Positions 38,348 to 48,300 of a stretch of DNA of 64,000 nucleotides are shown here, piece after piece. Position numbers and translations under genes: made by a program. The stretch covers positions 1 through 64,000 of the forward strand of contig CACHPB010000001.1 of NCBI GenBank assembly GCA_902581585.1, in the 5' to 3' direction. The notes beneath the pieces are model-generated. The model had not been told where the DNA came from, ran no database searches, and saw only the letters and a list, made by a program, of their open reading frames with translations. The DNA comes from an uncultured Pelagibacteraceae bacterium. GTDB lineage: Bacteria; Pseudomonadota; Alphaproteobacteria; Pelagibacterales; Pelagibacteraceae. Position 1 is the stretch's first letter; each line of letters starts with the position of its first letter.

Positions 38348-39224
38348 CTTTTTTAACCTTTTTTGATCCTTCAACTCTAATAAACATAACTCCAAAAATT
38401 ATAATACCTATTAAACCTATAATTTTACTTATATCTGCAGGCACACCAAAAATTAAAAAATTAATTATGGTTGACCATAGTAACTGTGAATATTGAAAGT
38501 TAGTTACAAAAGATAAATTTGATAATTGAATCGCATAAATAATTATAAAGTGACTTATGAAACCAAAAATACCCATTGCTATTAATCCTATCCAATAAAA
38601 ATTATTCTCAATTGGTGTCCAATTAAAAGAAATATAAATAGTAAAAATTAAAGCACCAGTAATAGCGGTATAAAAAACTGCTGAGAAAGGTTCATTGTTC
38701 CCAGAAATAAGTTTGGTAAAGAATTGATAAAGTGCCCAACATAATGGAGGAATTATTGGAAATATTAGCTCAGGTGATAATATTTTCATACTAGGACCTA
38801 AAGCGTAAACAATTGAGCCAAAACTTAGCAGCATTAAAATTATACCTTTGGGAGATAAAATATCTTTTAAAAAGTATGCTGATAATAATGAAACAATTAA
38901 TGGTGCACTAAAAAATACCACATATATATCAACTAAATCAAATCTTTGTAATGAATTAAACATAAAGAATGTTGCTGTCACCATTAATAAAGATCTAACA
39001 ACTTGAATTTTAAAGTTTCTTGTTAAATTTAGTTTTGGCTTAAAAAGTAAAAAATAAACACAAAGTGCAATAAAATGGAAAAAAAATCTGCCCCATACTG
39101 CTTGAGTAACAGGCATAACACTTCCTAAATATTTTGCTGTAGAGTCCATGCATACAAATAAAAAAAAACCTGAAGCAGATAGAAAAATTACTTTAAACAA
39201 GGAAGCTTTTGGATTTTTAGACAT
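38340..39224 (-). CDS. EamA/DMT-family transporter
   Basis: Multi-TM protein; VIFLSASGFFLFVCMDSTAKYLGSVMPVTQAVWGRFFFHF. Confidence 0.85.
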   Translation of the reverse strand: MSKNPKASLFKVIFLSASGFFLFVCMDSTAKYLGSVMPVTQAVWGRFFFHFIALCVYFLLFKPKLNLTRNFKIQVVRSLLMVTATFFMFNSLQRFDLVDIYVVFFSAPLIVSLLSAYFLKDILSPKGIILMLLSFGSIVYALGPSMKILSPELIFPIIPPLCWALYQFFTKLISGNNEPFSAVFYTAITGALIFTIYISFNWTPIENNFYWIGLIAMGIFGFISHFIIIYAIQLSNLSFVTNFQYSQLLWSTIINFLIFGVPADISKIIGLIGIIIFGVMFIRVEGSKKVKKVS

Positions 39225-39251
39225 GGGAGGTTTTTATAAATCAATCAAAAG

Positions 39252-40757
39252 CTACATTACAACGCCAACTTGCCAGGGATTAAATTCCTCATCACCGTAG
39301 CCATTAATTTCACTTTTTGATTTATTTCCTGAAGCAGTATTTACAACAAGATCAAATATCTTACTTCCAACTTTTTCAATATCTTCTTTTCCTTCAGCTA
39401 TTGTTCCACAATTAATATCCATATCTTCTTCCATTTTTTCATACATTGCAGAATTGGTCGACAATTTTAAACTTGGTACCGGTTTACATCCAAAGCAAGA
39501 ACCTCTACCTGTAGTAAAACATATAACATTTGCACCGGAAGCAACTTGACCTGTCACAGAAACTGGATCATACCCAGGAGAGTCCATAAAATTAAAGCCC
39601 TTATTTTTCAATGGTTCTGCATATTCCAATACATCTTCTAAAATTGATTTACCGCCCTTTGCAACAGCGCCAAGAGATTTTTCTAGAATTGTAGTTAAGC
39701 CACCTCTTTTATTTCCTGGTGCAGGATTGTTGTCCATTGTACTATTGTTTATTGAAGTATAATGCTTCCACCATTCTAATCTTTTCATAAGTTTATCTGC
39801 TGTTTCTTGGCTGTTTGCTCTATTGATTAAAAGGTGTTCTGCACCATAAATCTCAGGAGTTTCTGATAATATAGAACTTCCCCCTTTTTTTACCAACATA
39901 TCAGCTGCTACACCCAAAGCTGGATTTGCAGTTATACCCGAATATCCATCTGAGCCACCACATTGAAGAGCCAAAGTTAAATGACTAACTGACTCTGGAG
40001 TTCTTTTAATATCATTAGCTTCTGATAACAGATTTTTAATTTGAGATAAGACTTTCTCTACAATTTTTTTTGTGCCACCTTCATCCTGAATTGTTAAAAA
40101 ATGTATCCTGTTATGTTTTTTGACAGACTCATCAAATAAACTTACTTGTGCGCATTCGCAACCTAACCCAATGACAAAAACATGTGAAAAATTTGGATGA
40201 TTTTTAAAACCATCAATTGTTCTTTGAAACATTTGCATTCCTTCACTAACTGTATTCATGCCACATCCAGTAGAATGCGTAATTGGAACGATTCCATCTA
40301 TATTAGGGTAATCATTTAAAATGTTTGAATATTTTATCTTTTCAACAATCATCTTTGTTACAGTTGCTGAACAATTAACTGTACTTACAATTCCTATATA
40401 GTTTCTTGTAGCAACTTGGCCATTTTCTCTCAAAATTCCGTTGAAAAAAGTATCTGCATTTTCATCAACAATTGTTTTTTTATTATTTACTTTAAAGGCT
40501 CTTTCAAATTCTTTGAATTCTAAATTATGCGTGTGAACATGTTCGCCTGCGCTTATATTTTTAGAGGCAAATCCTATTATTTGGTCATATTTGATTATTG
40601 GATCACCTTTTTTTATTGGTTTTAAACAAACTTTATGTCCAAAAGGTATTGGATCAATAGTGCTAATATCCTGTCCATTAATTTTTGTTTTTTCTGGCAT
40701 AATGAATTGACTTACACCAACATTGTCATTTTTATTTAGAACAATTAGACTATTCAT
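39252..40757 (-). CDS. UxaA family hydrolyase (altronate/galactarate dehydratase-like, SAF + UxaA)
   Basis: ISAGEHVHTHNLEF, FNGILRENGQVATRNYIGIVSTVNCSATV, HSTGCGMN, LALQCGGSDGYSGITANPALG. Confidence 0.92.
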   Translation of the reverse strand: MNSLIVLNKNDNVGVSQFIMPEKTKINGQDISTIDPIPFGHKVCLKPIKKGDPIIKYDQIIGFASKNISAGEHVHTHNLEFKEFERAFKVNNKKTIVDENADTFFNGILRENGQVATRNYIGIVSTVNCSATVTKMIVEKIKYSNILNDYPNIDGIVPITHSTGCGMNTVSEGMQMFQRTIDGFKNHPNFSHVFVIGLGCECAQVSLFDESVKKHNRIHFLTIQDEGGTKKIVEKVLSQIKNLLSEANDIKRTPESVSHLTLALQCGGSDGYSGITANPALGVAADMLVKKGGSSILSETPEIYGAEHLLINRANSQETADKLMKRLEWWKHYTSINNSTMDNNPAPGNKRGGLTTILEKSLGAVAKGGKSILEDVLEYAEPLKNKGFNFMDSPGYDPVSVTGQVASGANVICFTTGRGSCFGCKPVPSLKLSTNSAMYEKMEEDMDINCGTIAEGKEDIEKVGSKIFDLVVNTASGNKSKSEINGYGDEEFNPWQVGVVM

Positions 40758-40819
40758 TTTTTAATATAAGTTTTATAAAACATTATAAATTAATTTAATT
40801 TAAATAAAATATTTATAAT

Positions 40820-42598
40820 TTGATGAAAAAAAAGAATTTAAGAAGCAAACAATGGTTTGATGATCCTAAAGATCCAGGCATGACAGCCATGTATTTAGAA
40901 AGATATCTGAATTATGGACTTACAAGAGAAGAACTTCAATCAGGCAATCCAATAATAGGTATTGCACAGTCAGGTAGTGATTTGTCACCATGCAATAGAC
41001 ATTTTTTATCTTTGAGTAAAAGAATTAAAGATGGAATTAGAAGAGCAGGTGGAATTCCGATGGAATTTCCTACTCACCCAATCCAAGAAACTGGAAAAAA
41101 GCCTACTGCAATGTTGGATCGAAATTTATCTTACTTATCATTGGTCGAAGTTCTATACGGTTATCCAATAGATGGAGTAATACTTACAACTGGTTGTGAT
41201 AAAACTACTCCGGCAGCTTTAATGGCAGCTGCTACAGTAAATATTCCTGCAATTGTTTTATCTGGTGGCCCAATGCTTGATGGAAATTATAAGGGCAAAA
41301 AAGCTGGAGCGGGAACCATTATTTGGGAGGCAAGAAGATTGCATGCTAAAGGAGAAATTAATTACGAGGAATTTATGGATATGGCAGCTGCATCTTCTCC
41401 AAGTCCTGGTCATTGTAATACAATGGGAACTGCTTCATCAATGAATTCAGTAGCTGAAGCATTGGGAATGTCTTTACCTGGATGTGCTGTGATACCGGCA
41501 CCTTATCGAGAAAGAGAACAAATTTCTTTTGAGACAGGAACGAGAATTGTAAATATGGTCCATGAAGATCTTACACCCTCTAAAATAATGACAAAGAAAG
41601 CTTTTGAAAATGCGGTTGTGGTTGCTAGTGCTATAGGTGCATCAAGTAATTGTACTACTCATCTAATTGCAATTGCGAAACACATGGGTGTAAAATTTGA
41701 TTTATCTAATTGGCAAAAATTAGGTCATAAAATTCCTTTATTGGCGAACTGCCAACCTGCTGGGGAACATTTAATGGAAGGTTTTTACAGAGCAGGCGGT
41801 ATACCTGCAATCATGAAAGAATTAATGAAGCATAAAAAAATTCACCAAAACTTAATAACCGTAACAGGAAAAACAGTTGCTCAAAACTTAAGAAAAAAAA
41901 TCAATGTCGATAGAGATGTAATAAAAACTTTCAAAGATAATTTAACTGATAAGGCTGGTTTTTTAGTTATGAAAGGTAATTTCTTTTCATCAGCAATCAT
42001 GAAAACTTCAGTTATTAGCAAAGAATTTAGGGAAAGATATTTGTCAAATCCTAAACATCCAAATGTCTTTAAAGGTAAAGCTGTAGTTTTTGAAGGTCCT
42101 GAAGATTATCTTAAAAGAATAAATAGCAAAAAGTTAAAGATTGATGAAAATTCAATCTTAATAATAAGAGGATGTGGACCTGTTGGATACCCAGGGTCTG
42201 CTGAAGTGGTGAACATGCAACCACCAGATAGATTATTAAAAAAAGGCATAAATGCTTTACCAACCCTTGGTGACGGTAGACAAAGCGGTACTTCAGAAAG
42301 TCCATCAATACTTCATGTATCACCAGAATCTGCAGTAGGTGGAGATTTAGCAATTGTTAAGACCGGTGATAAAATGACAATAGATTTAAATAAAAGAAGA
42401 GTGGACCTTCAAATAACAAAATTAGAATTTACAAAAAGAAGAAAAAAGAAAAAAATAAAAAAACTTACTAATCAGACTCCTTGGCAAGAAATTTCTAGAT
42501 CAAATGTTGGCCAACTCGAAGATGGTGCATGTATAATGTCAAGAGATCAATATTTAGATATTACTAAAACTAAGGGTATTTTAAGAAACTCCCATTAG
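40820..42598 (+). CDS. IlvD/Edd family sugar-acid dehydratase (arabinonate/xylonate dehydratase-like)
   Basis: GIAQSGSDLSPCNRH, TTGCDKTTPAALMAAAT, SSPSPGHCNTMGTASSMN, ILIIRGCGPVGYPGSAEVVNM. Confidence 0.92.
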   Translation: MMKKKNLRSKQWFDDPKDPGMTAMYLERYLNYGLTREELQSGNPIIGIAQSGSDLSPCNRHFLSLSKRIKDGIRRAGGIPMEFPTHPIQETGKKPTAMLDRNLSYLSLVEVLYGYPIDGVILTTGCDKTTPAALMAAATVNIPAIVLSGGPMLDGNYKGKKAGAGTIIWEARRLHAKGEINYEEFMDMAAASSPSPGHCNTMGTASSMNSVAEALGMSLPGCAVIPAPYREREQISFETGTRIVNMVHEDLTPSKIMTKKAFENAVVVASAIGASSNCTTHLIAIAKHMGVKFDLSNWQKLGHKIPLLANCQPAGEHLMEGFYRAGGIPAIMKELMKHKKIHQNLITVTGKTVAQNLRKKINVDRDVIKTFKDNLTDKAGFLVMKGNFFSSAIMKTSVISKEFRERYLSNPKHPNVFKGKAVVFEGPEDYLKRINSKKLKIDENSILIIRGCGPVGYPGSAEVVNMQPPDRLLKKGINALPTLGDGRQSGTSESPSILHVSPESAVGGDLAIVKTGDKMTIDLNKRRVDLQITKLEFTKRRKKKKIKKLTNQTPWQEISRSNVGQLEDGACIMSRDQYLDITKTKGILRNSH

Positions 42599-43567
42599 AT
42601 GAAACCAAAAATACTAGTTTCTAGAAAAATCTCTGATGGAGCAGAGGAAATACTAAAACAAGAATTCGATGTTACTTTAAATTTGAATGACAAACCTTAT
42701 CCGTATGAGGAATTAATTAAACTTGTAAATAATTATGATGGATTAATTTCAACAAGTTTTGACAAATTAGATAAGAATTTCTTTGATAGTTTGACAGGGA
42801 GGTTAAAAGTAATTGGTCATGTAGGAGTTGGATATGATAATATAAATACTCAATCAGCTAAGGAAAAAAATATAAAAGTATCGAATACACCGAATGTATT
42901 AAATGATGCTGTAGCAGAAATAACTATTCTACTAATTTTAGCATCTTCAAGAAGAATTGGAGAAGCTTACAATTTAGTAAAGACAAATACCTGGAAAGAT
43001 CACAGACCAGATATTACTAAATTAATGGTTGGTAATGAAGTTACAGGAAAAACTTTAGGCATCATAGGAATGGGAAGAATTGGTCAGATTGTAGCTGATA
43101 GAGCAAGAGCTTTTAATATGAAAATAATTTACTTCAATAGAAATAAATTATCTAAAGATCTTGAAAAAGATGCTGCTTATTACTCAGATTTAAAATCTAT
43201 GATACCTAATTGTGATTATGTAAGTTTACATACTCCTGCTACTCCGGAAACAAAAAATATAATCAATTCAGAAACCTTAAAATTATTTCCAAAACATTCA
43301 GTGTTTATAAATACATCAAGAGGATCAACTGTAGATGACGATGCATTAATAGATGCTTTGAAAAACAAAAAAATTTATGGTGCTGGACTTGATGTATTTA
43401 ATAATGAACCAAATCTAGATAAAAGATATTTAGAATTAGATAATTGTTTTGTCTTACCTCATGTTGGTAGTGCGACACATGAAACTAGATTAGCAATGAG
43501 CATGTTAGCAGTTAATAATTTAAAGTGTTTTTTTTCAAATAAACCACTGCTTTCAGAAGTGGTTTAA
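42599..43567 (+). CDS. D-isomer-specific 2-hydroxyacid dehydrogenase (glyoxylate/hydroxypyruvate reductase-like)
   Basis: VGYDNINTQSAKEKNIKVSNTPNVLNDAVAE, LGIIGMGRIGQIVADRA, INTSRGSTVDDDAL, LPHVGSATHETR. Confidence 0.92.
   Translation: MKPKILVSRKISDGAEEILKQEFDVTLNLNDKPYPYEELIKLVNNYDGLISTSFDKLDKNFFDSLTGRLKVIGHVGVGYDNINTQSAKEKNIKVSNTPNVLNDAVAEITILLILASSRRIGEAYNLVKTNTWKDHRPDITKLMVGNEVTGKTLGIIGMGRIGQIVADRARAFNMKIIYFNRNKLSKDLEKDAAYYSDLKSMIPNCDYVSLHTPATPETKNIINSETLKLFPKHSVFINTSRGSTVDDDALIDALKNKKIYGAGLDVFNNEPNLDKRYLELDNCFVLPHVGSATHETRLAMSMLAVNNLKCFFSNKPLLSEVV
43541..43565 (+). terminator. Hairpin overlapping the stop codon of the hydroxyacid dehydrogenase gene
   Basis: AAACCACT (43541-43548) / AGTGGTTT (43558-43565); no downstream T-run. 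Confidence 0.4.
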
Positions 43568-43690
43568 TATTCGACTAAAGGTTGTACCATTAAAATTATA
43601 TATATTATATATAAACAAATTCTTTCTTTTATTTGAAATCTTTTTCTCTTTGTGTTTAAATTTAGGTAATAACACAACTGAGAGGAAATA

Positions 43691-44707
43691 ATGTTAAAAT
43701 TAATAACAAAACTAACAGCTGCTATTGCCGTAGTATCTATTGCTTTATTTGGTTCTGCTCACGCAAAAACTCTTAAAATAGAAACTCACTTCACAGCAAG
43801 CTCACCGAATGGTGAAGTTGCAGCTCAATTTGCTAAGAATGTAGAAAAGTTCTCTGGGGGAAGCTTAAAAGTACAAATGTTCTATTCGTCATCTGTAACA
43901 GGTAAGTCTGCTGAGGTATTTAACTCTGCACAAACTGGAATTATTGACTGTGATATGACAGGTGCTGGTTATCAAACTGGTAAAAATGCTGCATTCCAAT
44001 TTGCAGGAGATGTAATGGGTGGATATGATAACCCATATCAACAATACGAATTCTTGAATTTCCCAGGAGCTCAAGAAGCTGTAGATGCACTTTATAATAA
44101 ATATGGAATGACATTAATTGGTTGGTGGATACCAGGACATGAGTCTTTAATTTCTAGCAGACCAATTCCAGATGTTGCTTCACTAAAAGACTTTAAATTT
44201 AGATCACCTCCAGGAATGGAAAGTATGATCTTTACAGCATTAGGAGCTAAACCAATCGTTATGGATTTCGGTGAAGTTCCAACTGCTTTACAAACTGGTC
44301 TAATCGATGGTGCTGACTATTCATCGTTAGCTACAAACTATGCTGGTGGACACTATGAGCAAAACAAATATGCTACATATCCAGGTTTCCACTCTATGCC
44401 AGCTGACCACTTAGCTTGTAACACTAAAGTTTGGAATAAGTTAAAGCCTCATGAACAAGGTGCGATGTTAGCTGCAATCGAAATCTGTGGTAGAACTATC
44501 ACTAGCTTGGTTGAAAGAAAAAACGCAGAAGCTGTAAAAGCTTTACAAGAAATGGGTGTTACTCTTCATGACTGGTCTAGAGAAGACAGACTTAAATTCA
44601 GACAAGCTGCACTTGGCGCTTGGGAAGAATGGAAGAAAAAGTCTCCAGAAGCTGCTGCTCTTATAGAGATTCATAAAGCTTACATGAAAGCTAACGGTAT
44701 CCTATAA
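43691..44707 (+). CDS. dctP: TRAP transporter substrate-binding protein DctP
   Basis: Signal peptide; KIETHFTASSPNGEVAAQFAKNVEKFSGGSLKVQMF..., FKFRSPPGMESMIFTALGAKPIVMDFGEVPTALQTGLIDG. Confidence 0.94.
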   Translation: MLKLITKLTAAIAVVSIALFGSAHAKTLKIETHFTASSPNGEVAAQFAKNVEKFSGGSLKVQMFYSSSVTGKSAEVFNSAQTGIIDCDMTGAGYQTGKNAAFQFAGDVMGGYDNPYQQYEFLNFPGAQEAVDALYNKYGMTLIGWWIPGHESLISSRPIPDVASLKDFKFRSPPGMESMIFTALGAKPIVMDFGEVPTALQTGLIDGADYSSLATNYAGGHYEQNKYATYPGFHSMPADHLACNTKVWNKLKPHEQGAMLAAIEICGRTITSLVERKNAEAVKALQEMGVTLHDWSREDRLKFRQAALGAWEEWKKKSPEAAALIEIHKAYMKANGIL

Positions 44708-44729
44708 TAAAAAGCGCTTAACAAAATAT

Positions 44730-44769
44730 AGAAGGGCCTGAAATAGGCCCTTCTTATAAATTTTTTTTT
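44730..44769 (+). terminator. Terminator/attenuator-like hairpin after dctP
   Basis: AGAAGGGCCT (44730-44739) GAAAT AGGCCCTTCT (44745-44754); T-run slightly downstream at 44761-44769. Confidence 0.7.
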
Positions 44770-44773
44770 GCCT

Positions 44774-45358
44774 ATGAGTGATAAAGAATTACAAGACAAG
44801 CAATTACAAGAGCAAAATGAAAAAGTTGCAAGTAAAGACGATTTTCCAATAAATTGGATTGATAGAATTTCATTATTTTTAAGCCACACAATTAAGTATT
44901 TAATCCCTGTTATAGTAATCGTAATGATGTATGAAATTTTTATGAGGTACGTGCTATTTAAACCAACATTATGGGCTAATGAATTATGTTTATGGTTAGC
45001 TGGTGTTTGTTATTTAGTTGGTGGAATATATGCAACAAGGCTTAGAAGTCATATCAGAATTGTCTTATTATATGACTATGTAAGTAGGCCAACTCAGCGT
45101 ATTTTTGATCTAATTAGTACTGTAATTATTGTCACTTTTGCAGCTGCCGTAATTTATGGAGGAATGGAGGATGCATATAGATCATTTATAAATTGGGAGA
45201 GATTTGCAACTTATTGGGATCCACCAATTCCTGCAACTATGAAGCCACTCACGCTTATTTGTATATTTCTTATAGCACTACAATCAATAAATAACTTAAT
45301 TATTGACTGGAAAAATCCTAAAGAAAAACAGTACCAACCTGCCAAAGATTTAAAATAA
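44774..45358 (+). CDS. dctQ: TRAP transporter small permease DctQ
   Basis: Four-TM protein with FMRYVLFKPTLWANELCLWLAGVCYLVGGIYATRLRSHIRI; ATG at 44774 preferred over TTG 44768. Confidence 0.9.
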   Translation: MSDKELQDKQLQEQNEKVASKDDFPINWIDRISLFLSHTIKYLIPVIVIVMMYEIFMRYVLFKPTLWANELCLWLAGVCYLVGGIYATRLRSHIRIVLLYDYVSRPTQRIFDLISTVIIVTFAAAVIYGGMEDAYRSFINWERFATYWDPPIPATMKPLTLICIFLIALQSINNLIIDWKNPKEKQYQPAKDLK

Positions 45359-45359
45359 A

Positions 45360-46682
45360 ATGGAATTTGAGATAGGAACACTCTCGATAATACTAATAGT
45401 AGGACTATTAGCATTGATATCAATAGGTGTGCCTATGGGTTTTGCTTCAGGTTTTATGGGAGCAGTGCTTGTATTTTTATATATAGGTGAACATGCTTTA
45501 GGAATTTTGCTTTCAAGATATTATTCTCTTGTTGTAACTTACTCATTCTTATCGGTACCATTATTTATATTCATGGCCTCCTTACTTGAACGCTCGAATA
45601 TTGCAAGAGATTTGTATGATGCGCTAAATGCTTGGTTAAGAAAAACTAGAGGTGGAGTAGGTGTAGTAACAGCAATCATGGCAACAATCATGGCAGCGAT
45701 GAGTGGAATTATCGGAGGAGAGATAGTTTTGTTGGGGCTGATTGCACTACCCCAGATGTTGCGATTGAAATATGATCAAGATATGTCGATTGGTATTATT
45801 TGTGCATCAGGTTCTCTAGGCACAATGATCCCACCATCGATTGTTTTAATTATTTATGGACTAACAACAGAAACTTCAATTACCATGTTGTTCCAAGAAG
45901 CAATTGTTCCTGGTCTAATGATATCCGGTTTAATAATTACATACATTCTTATTCGAACAAGAATACAACCTCATCTTGCACCACTTAGTGATGAGCCAGC
46001 ATTAACTTTAAAAGAAAAGATGTCATATCTTCCTGGTCTTTTACCACCTATTGGTATTGTAATAATTGTTTTGGGATCAATTTATTCTGGTATGACTGGT
46101 ATTACAGAAGCAGCTGGTATGGGTGTAGTTGCAACACTAATTATAATAGCTGCTAGAAAAGAGTTAACATGGTTTTTGTTTAAAGATGCACTTGTTAGAA
46201 CCTTTAAAGCTTCAGGAACTATATTAACAATTACTTTTGGTGCTACAGTTTTAGCAGGAGCCTATTCTCTTGCAGGAGGACCTACTTATGTTGCTGAAAC
46301 AATTTTAGCCTATGATTTAAAGCCAATGTATTTAATTTTTATGATGCAAATAATGTTTTTAATAATGGGTGCGTTCATGGATTGGGTTGGAATAGTTCTA
46401 TTAGCAATGCCAGTTTTTTTACCAATAGTACTAGCTCTAGGTTTTGATCCTATTTGGTTTGGAATACTATTCTGTGTAAATATGCAGGTTTCATTTTTAA
46501 GCCCACCATTTGGTCCTGCAGCATTCTATTTAAAATCAGTTGCTCCACCACACATTTCACTAACTGATATTTTCAGAGGTTTTGCACCATTTATAGTAAT
46601 CCAATTGATTGTTTTGGCTTGTGTTATGTTCTTTCCAGAAGCAATGACGCAAAACTTCCACGATTTTGTCCCTAGAAAATAA
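45360..46682 (+). CDS. dctM: TRAP transporter large permease DctM
   Basis: SVPLFIFMASLLERSNIARDLYDAL, MAAMSGIIGGE, GTMIPPSIVLIIYG, FMDWVGIVLLAMPVFLPI. Confidence 0.95.
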   Translation: MEFEIGTLSIILIVGLLALISIGVPMGFASGFMGAVLVFLYIGEHALGILLSRYYSLVVTYSFLSVPLFIFMASLLERSNIARDLYDALNAWLRKTRGGVGVVTAIMATIMAAMSGIIGGEIVLLGLIALPQMLRLKYDQDMSIGIICASGSLGTMIPPSIVLIIYGLTTETSITMLFQEAIVPGLMISGLIITYILIRTRIQPHLAPLSDEPALTLKEKMSYLPGLLPPIGIVIIVLGSIYSGMTGITEAAGMGVVATLIIIAARKELTWFLFKDALVRTFKASGTILTITFGATVLAGAYSLAGGPTYVAETILAYDLKPMYLIFMMQIMFLIMGAFMDWVGIVLLAMPVFLPIVLALGFDPIWFGILFCVNMQVSFLSPPFGPAAFYLKSVAPPHISLTDIFRGFAPFIVIQLIVLACVMFFPEAMTQNFHDFVPRK

Positions 46683-47557
46683 TGCAAAATATAGGTTTTA
46701 TTGGTACTGGCCTTATGGGCTTTCCAATGGCAAAAAACATTCTAAAAGCTGGATACAAAGTTAGAGCATTTAATAGATCCAAAAATAAAGCTGAACCATT
46801 AAAAGACTTTGGTGCTGAAATTTCAAATTCAATAAGAGAACTTGTTAAGGAAAGTCATGTGGTAATTACAATGTTAACTAATGATGATGCGGTCAATGAA
46901 GTTTTAGGTAGCGATGAATTTTTAAATAATTTAAAACCTAATTCAACTGTAATTGATATGAGCTCAGTAAAACAAACTACAGCAGTTAATCACGGAAAAA
47001 ATTTAAAATCTCGAAAAATAAATTACTTAGATGCACCAGTTTCAGGTGGAACAATAGGAGCTGAAGAAGCATCTCTTGCTATAATGATTGGGGGAGAACA
47101 AATAGTTTTTGAGTCAGTTAAAGATATTTTAAAATCAATGGGAAACCCAACTCTTGTTGGTCCAATAGGATGCGGCCAGGTCTCAAAATTAGCAAACCAA
47201 ATTATTGTTGGATTAGCTATTGGTGCTGTTGCTGAAGCAGTTACCCTTTGTGAAAAGGCTGGAGCTGACCCAAATAAAATGATTAAGGCTTTATCTGGTG
47301 GTTGGGCTGATAGTAAAGTTCTTAGAACACATGGAAAAAGAATGATAGATAAAGATTTTAGTCCAAAAGGCAAAACCTCAAGTCAGCTTAAAGATATGAA
47401 TAATATCTTAGAATGTGCAAATAATTATAATACTCAATTACCTATTTCAAATTTAGTTAAAGAAATGTATAAATCACTAGTTGAAAATGGTCATGGTGAA
47501 ACAGATCATAGTTCACTATATAAAGAAATTGAAAGGATAAATAATGGGAAGACTTGA
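46682..47557 (+). CDS. 2-hydroxy-3-oxopropionate reductase/3-hydroxyisobutyrate dehydrogenase family (GarR-like)
   Basis: IGFIGTGLMGFPMAKNILKAGY, LDAPVSGGTIGAEEASLAIMIGG, GQVSKLANQIIVG. Confidence 0.92.
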   Translation: MQNIGFIGTGLMGFPMAKNILKAGYKVRAFNRSKNKAEPLKDFGAEISNSIRELVKESHVVITMLTNDDAVNEVLGSDEFLNNLKPNSTVIDMSSVKQTTAVNHGKNLKSRKINYLDAPVSGGTIGAEEASLAIMIGGEQIVFESVKDILKSMGNPTLVGPIGCGQVSKLANQIIVGLAIGAVAEAVTLCEKAGADPNKMIKALSGGWADSKVLRTHGKRMIDKDFSPKGKTSSQLKDMNNILECANNYNTQLPISNLVKEMYKSLVENGHGETDHSSLYKEIERINNGKT

Positions 47558-48284
47558 CGGAAAAGAAGTAATTATTACTGCAGCTGGACAAGGGATAGGA
47601 AAAGCAACAGCTATAACTTTTCATAACGAAGGTGCTAATGTCACTGCTACAGACATTAATGAAAATACTTTAAGTGAACTAAATAAAGAATACCCAAAAA
47701 TTAAAGTAAAAAAATTAGACTCAACAAAAAATGAAGAGATCAAAGAATTCATAAATACATTTAGAAATATAGATGTATTATTTAACGCCGTAGGATTTGT
47801 CCATCATGGAACAATTTTAGATTGTGAGGAGAAAGATTGGGATTTTTCTTTCGATACTAATATTAAATCTATGTACTTTATGTGTAAAGCTACATTGCCA
47901 AAAATGATTAATAATAATGGAGGTAGTATTATTAATGTTGCTTCTGTTGCGTCTAGTATTAAGGGACTTCCAAACAGATTTGTATATGGAGCAAGTAAAG
48001 CAGCTATTATTGGACTAACAAAATCAATCGCATCTGATTTTGTTAAGCAAAAAATTAGATGTAATGCAATTGCACCTGGAACCGTATTCACACCTTCTTG
48101 GGAAGATAGAGTAAAACAAAGCCCGGATCCAGTTAAGGCAAAAAAAGATTTCATAGCAAGACAACCCATGGAAAGACTAGGAACTGCACAAGAAATAGCT
48201 GATTTTGCTATCTATTTAGCTAGTGATGAATCGACATTTACAACAGGAAATACTTTTTCTGTAGATGGTGGAATGACAATTTAA
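47544..48284 (+). CDS. SDR, BDH2/DHRS6-like; candidate 2-keto-3-deoxy-L-fuconate (or related) dehydrogenase
   Basis: MGRLDGKEVIITAAGQGIGKATA, VLFNAVGFVHHGTILDCEEKDWDFS, SVASSIKGLPNRFVYGASKAAIIGLTKSIASDF. Confidence 0.88.
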   Translation: MGRLDGKEVIITAAGQGIGKATAITFHNEGANVTATDINENTLSELNKEYPKIKVKKLDSTKNEEIKEFINTFRNIDVLFNAVGFVHHGTILDCEEKDWDFSFDTNIKSMYFMCKATLPKMINNNGGSIINVASVASSIKGLPNRFVYGASKAAIIGLTKSIASDFVKQKIRCNAIAPGTVFTPSWEDRVKQSPDPVKAKKDFIARQPMERLGTAQEIADFAIYLASDESTFTTGNTFSVDGGMTI

Positions 48285-48300
48285 ATATAAAGGAGAAATA

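Noticed and set aside
43596-43618. TATATATATTATATATA run upstream of dctP
   Set aside because: Simple AT repeat; insufficient to call an operator or -10 element.
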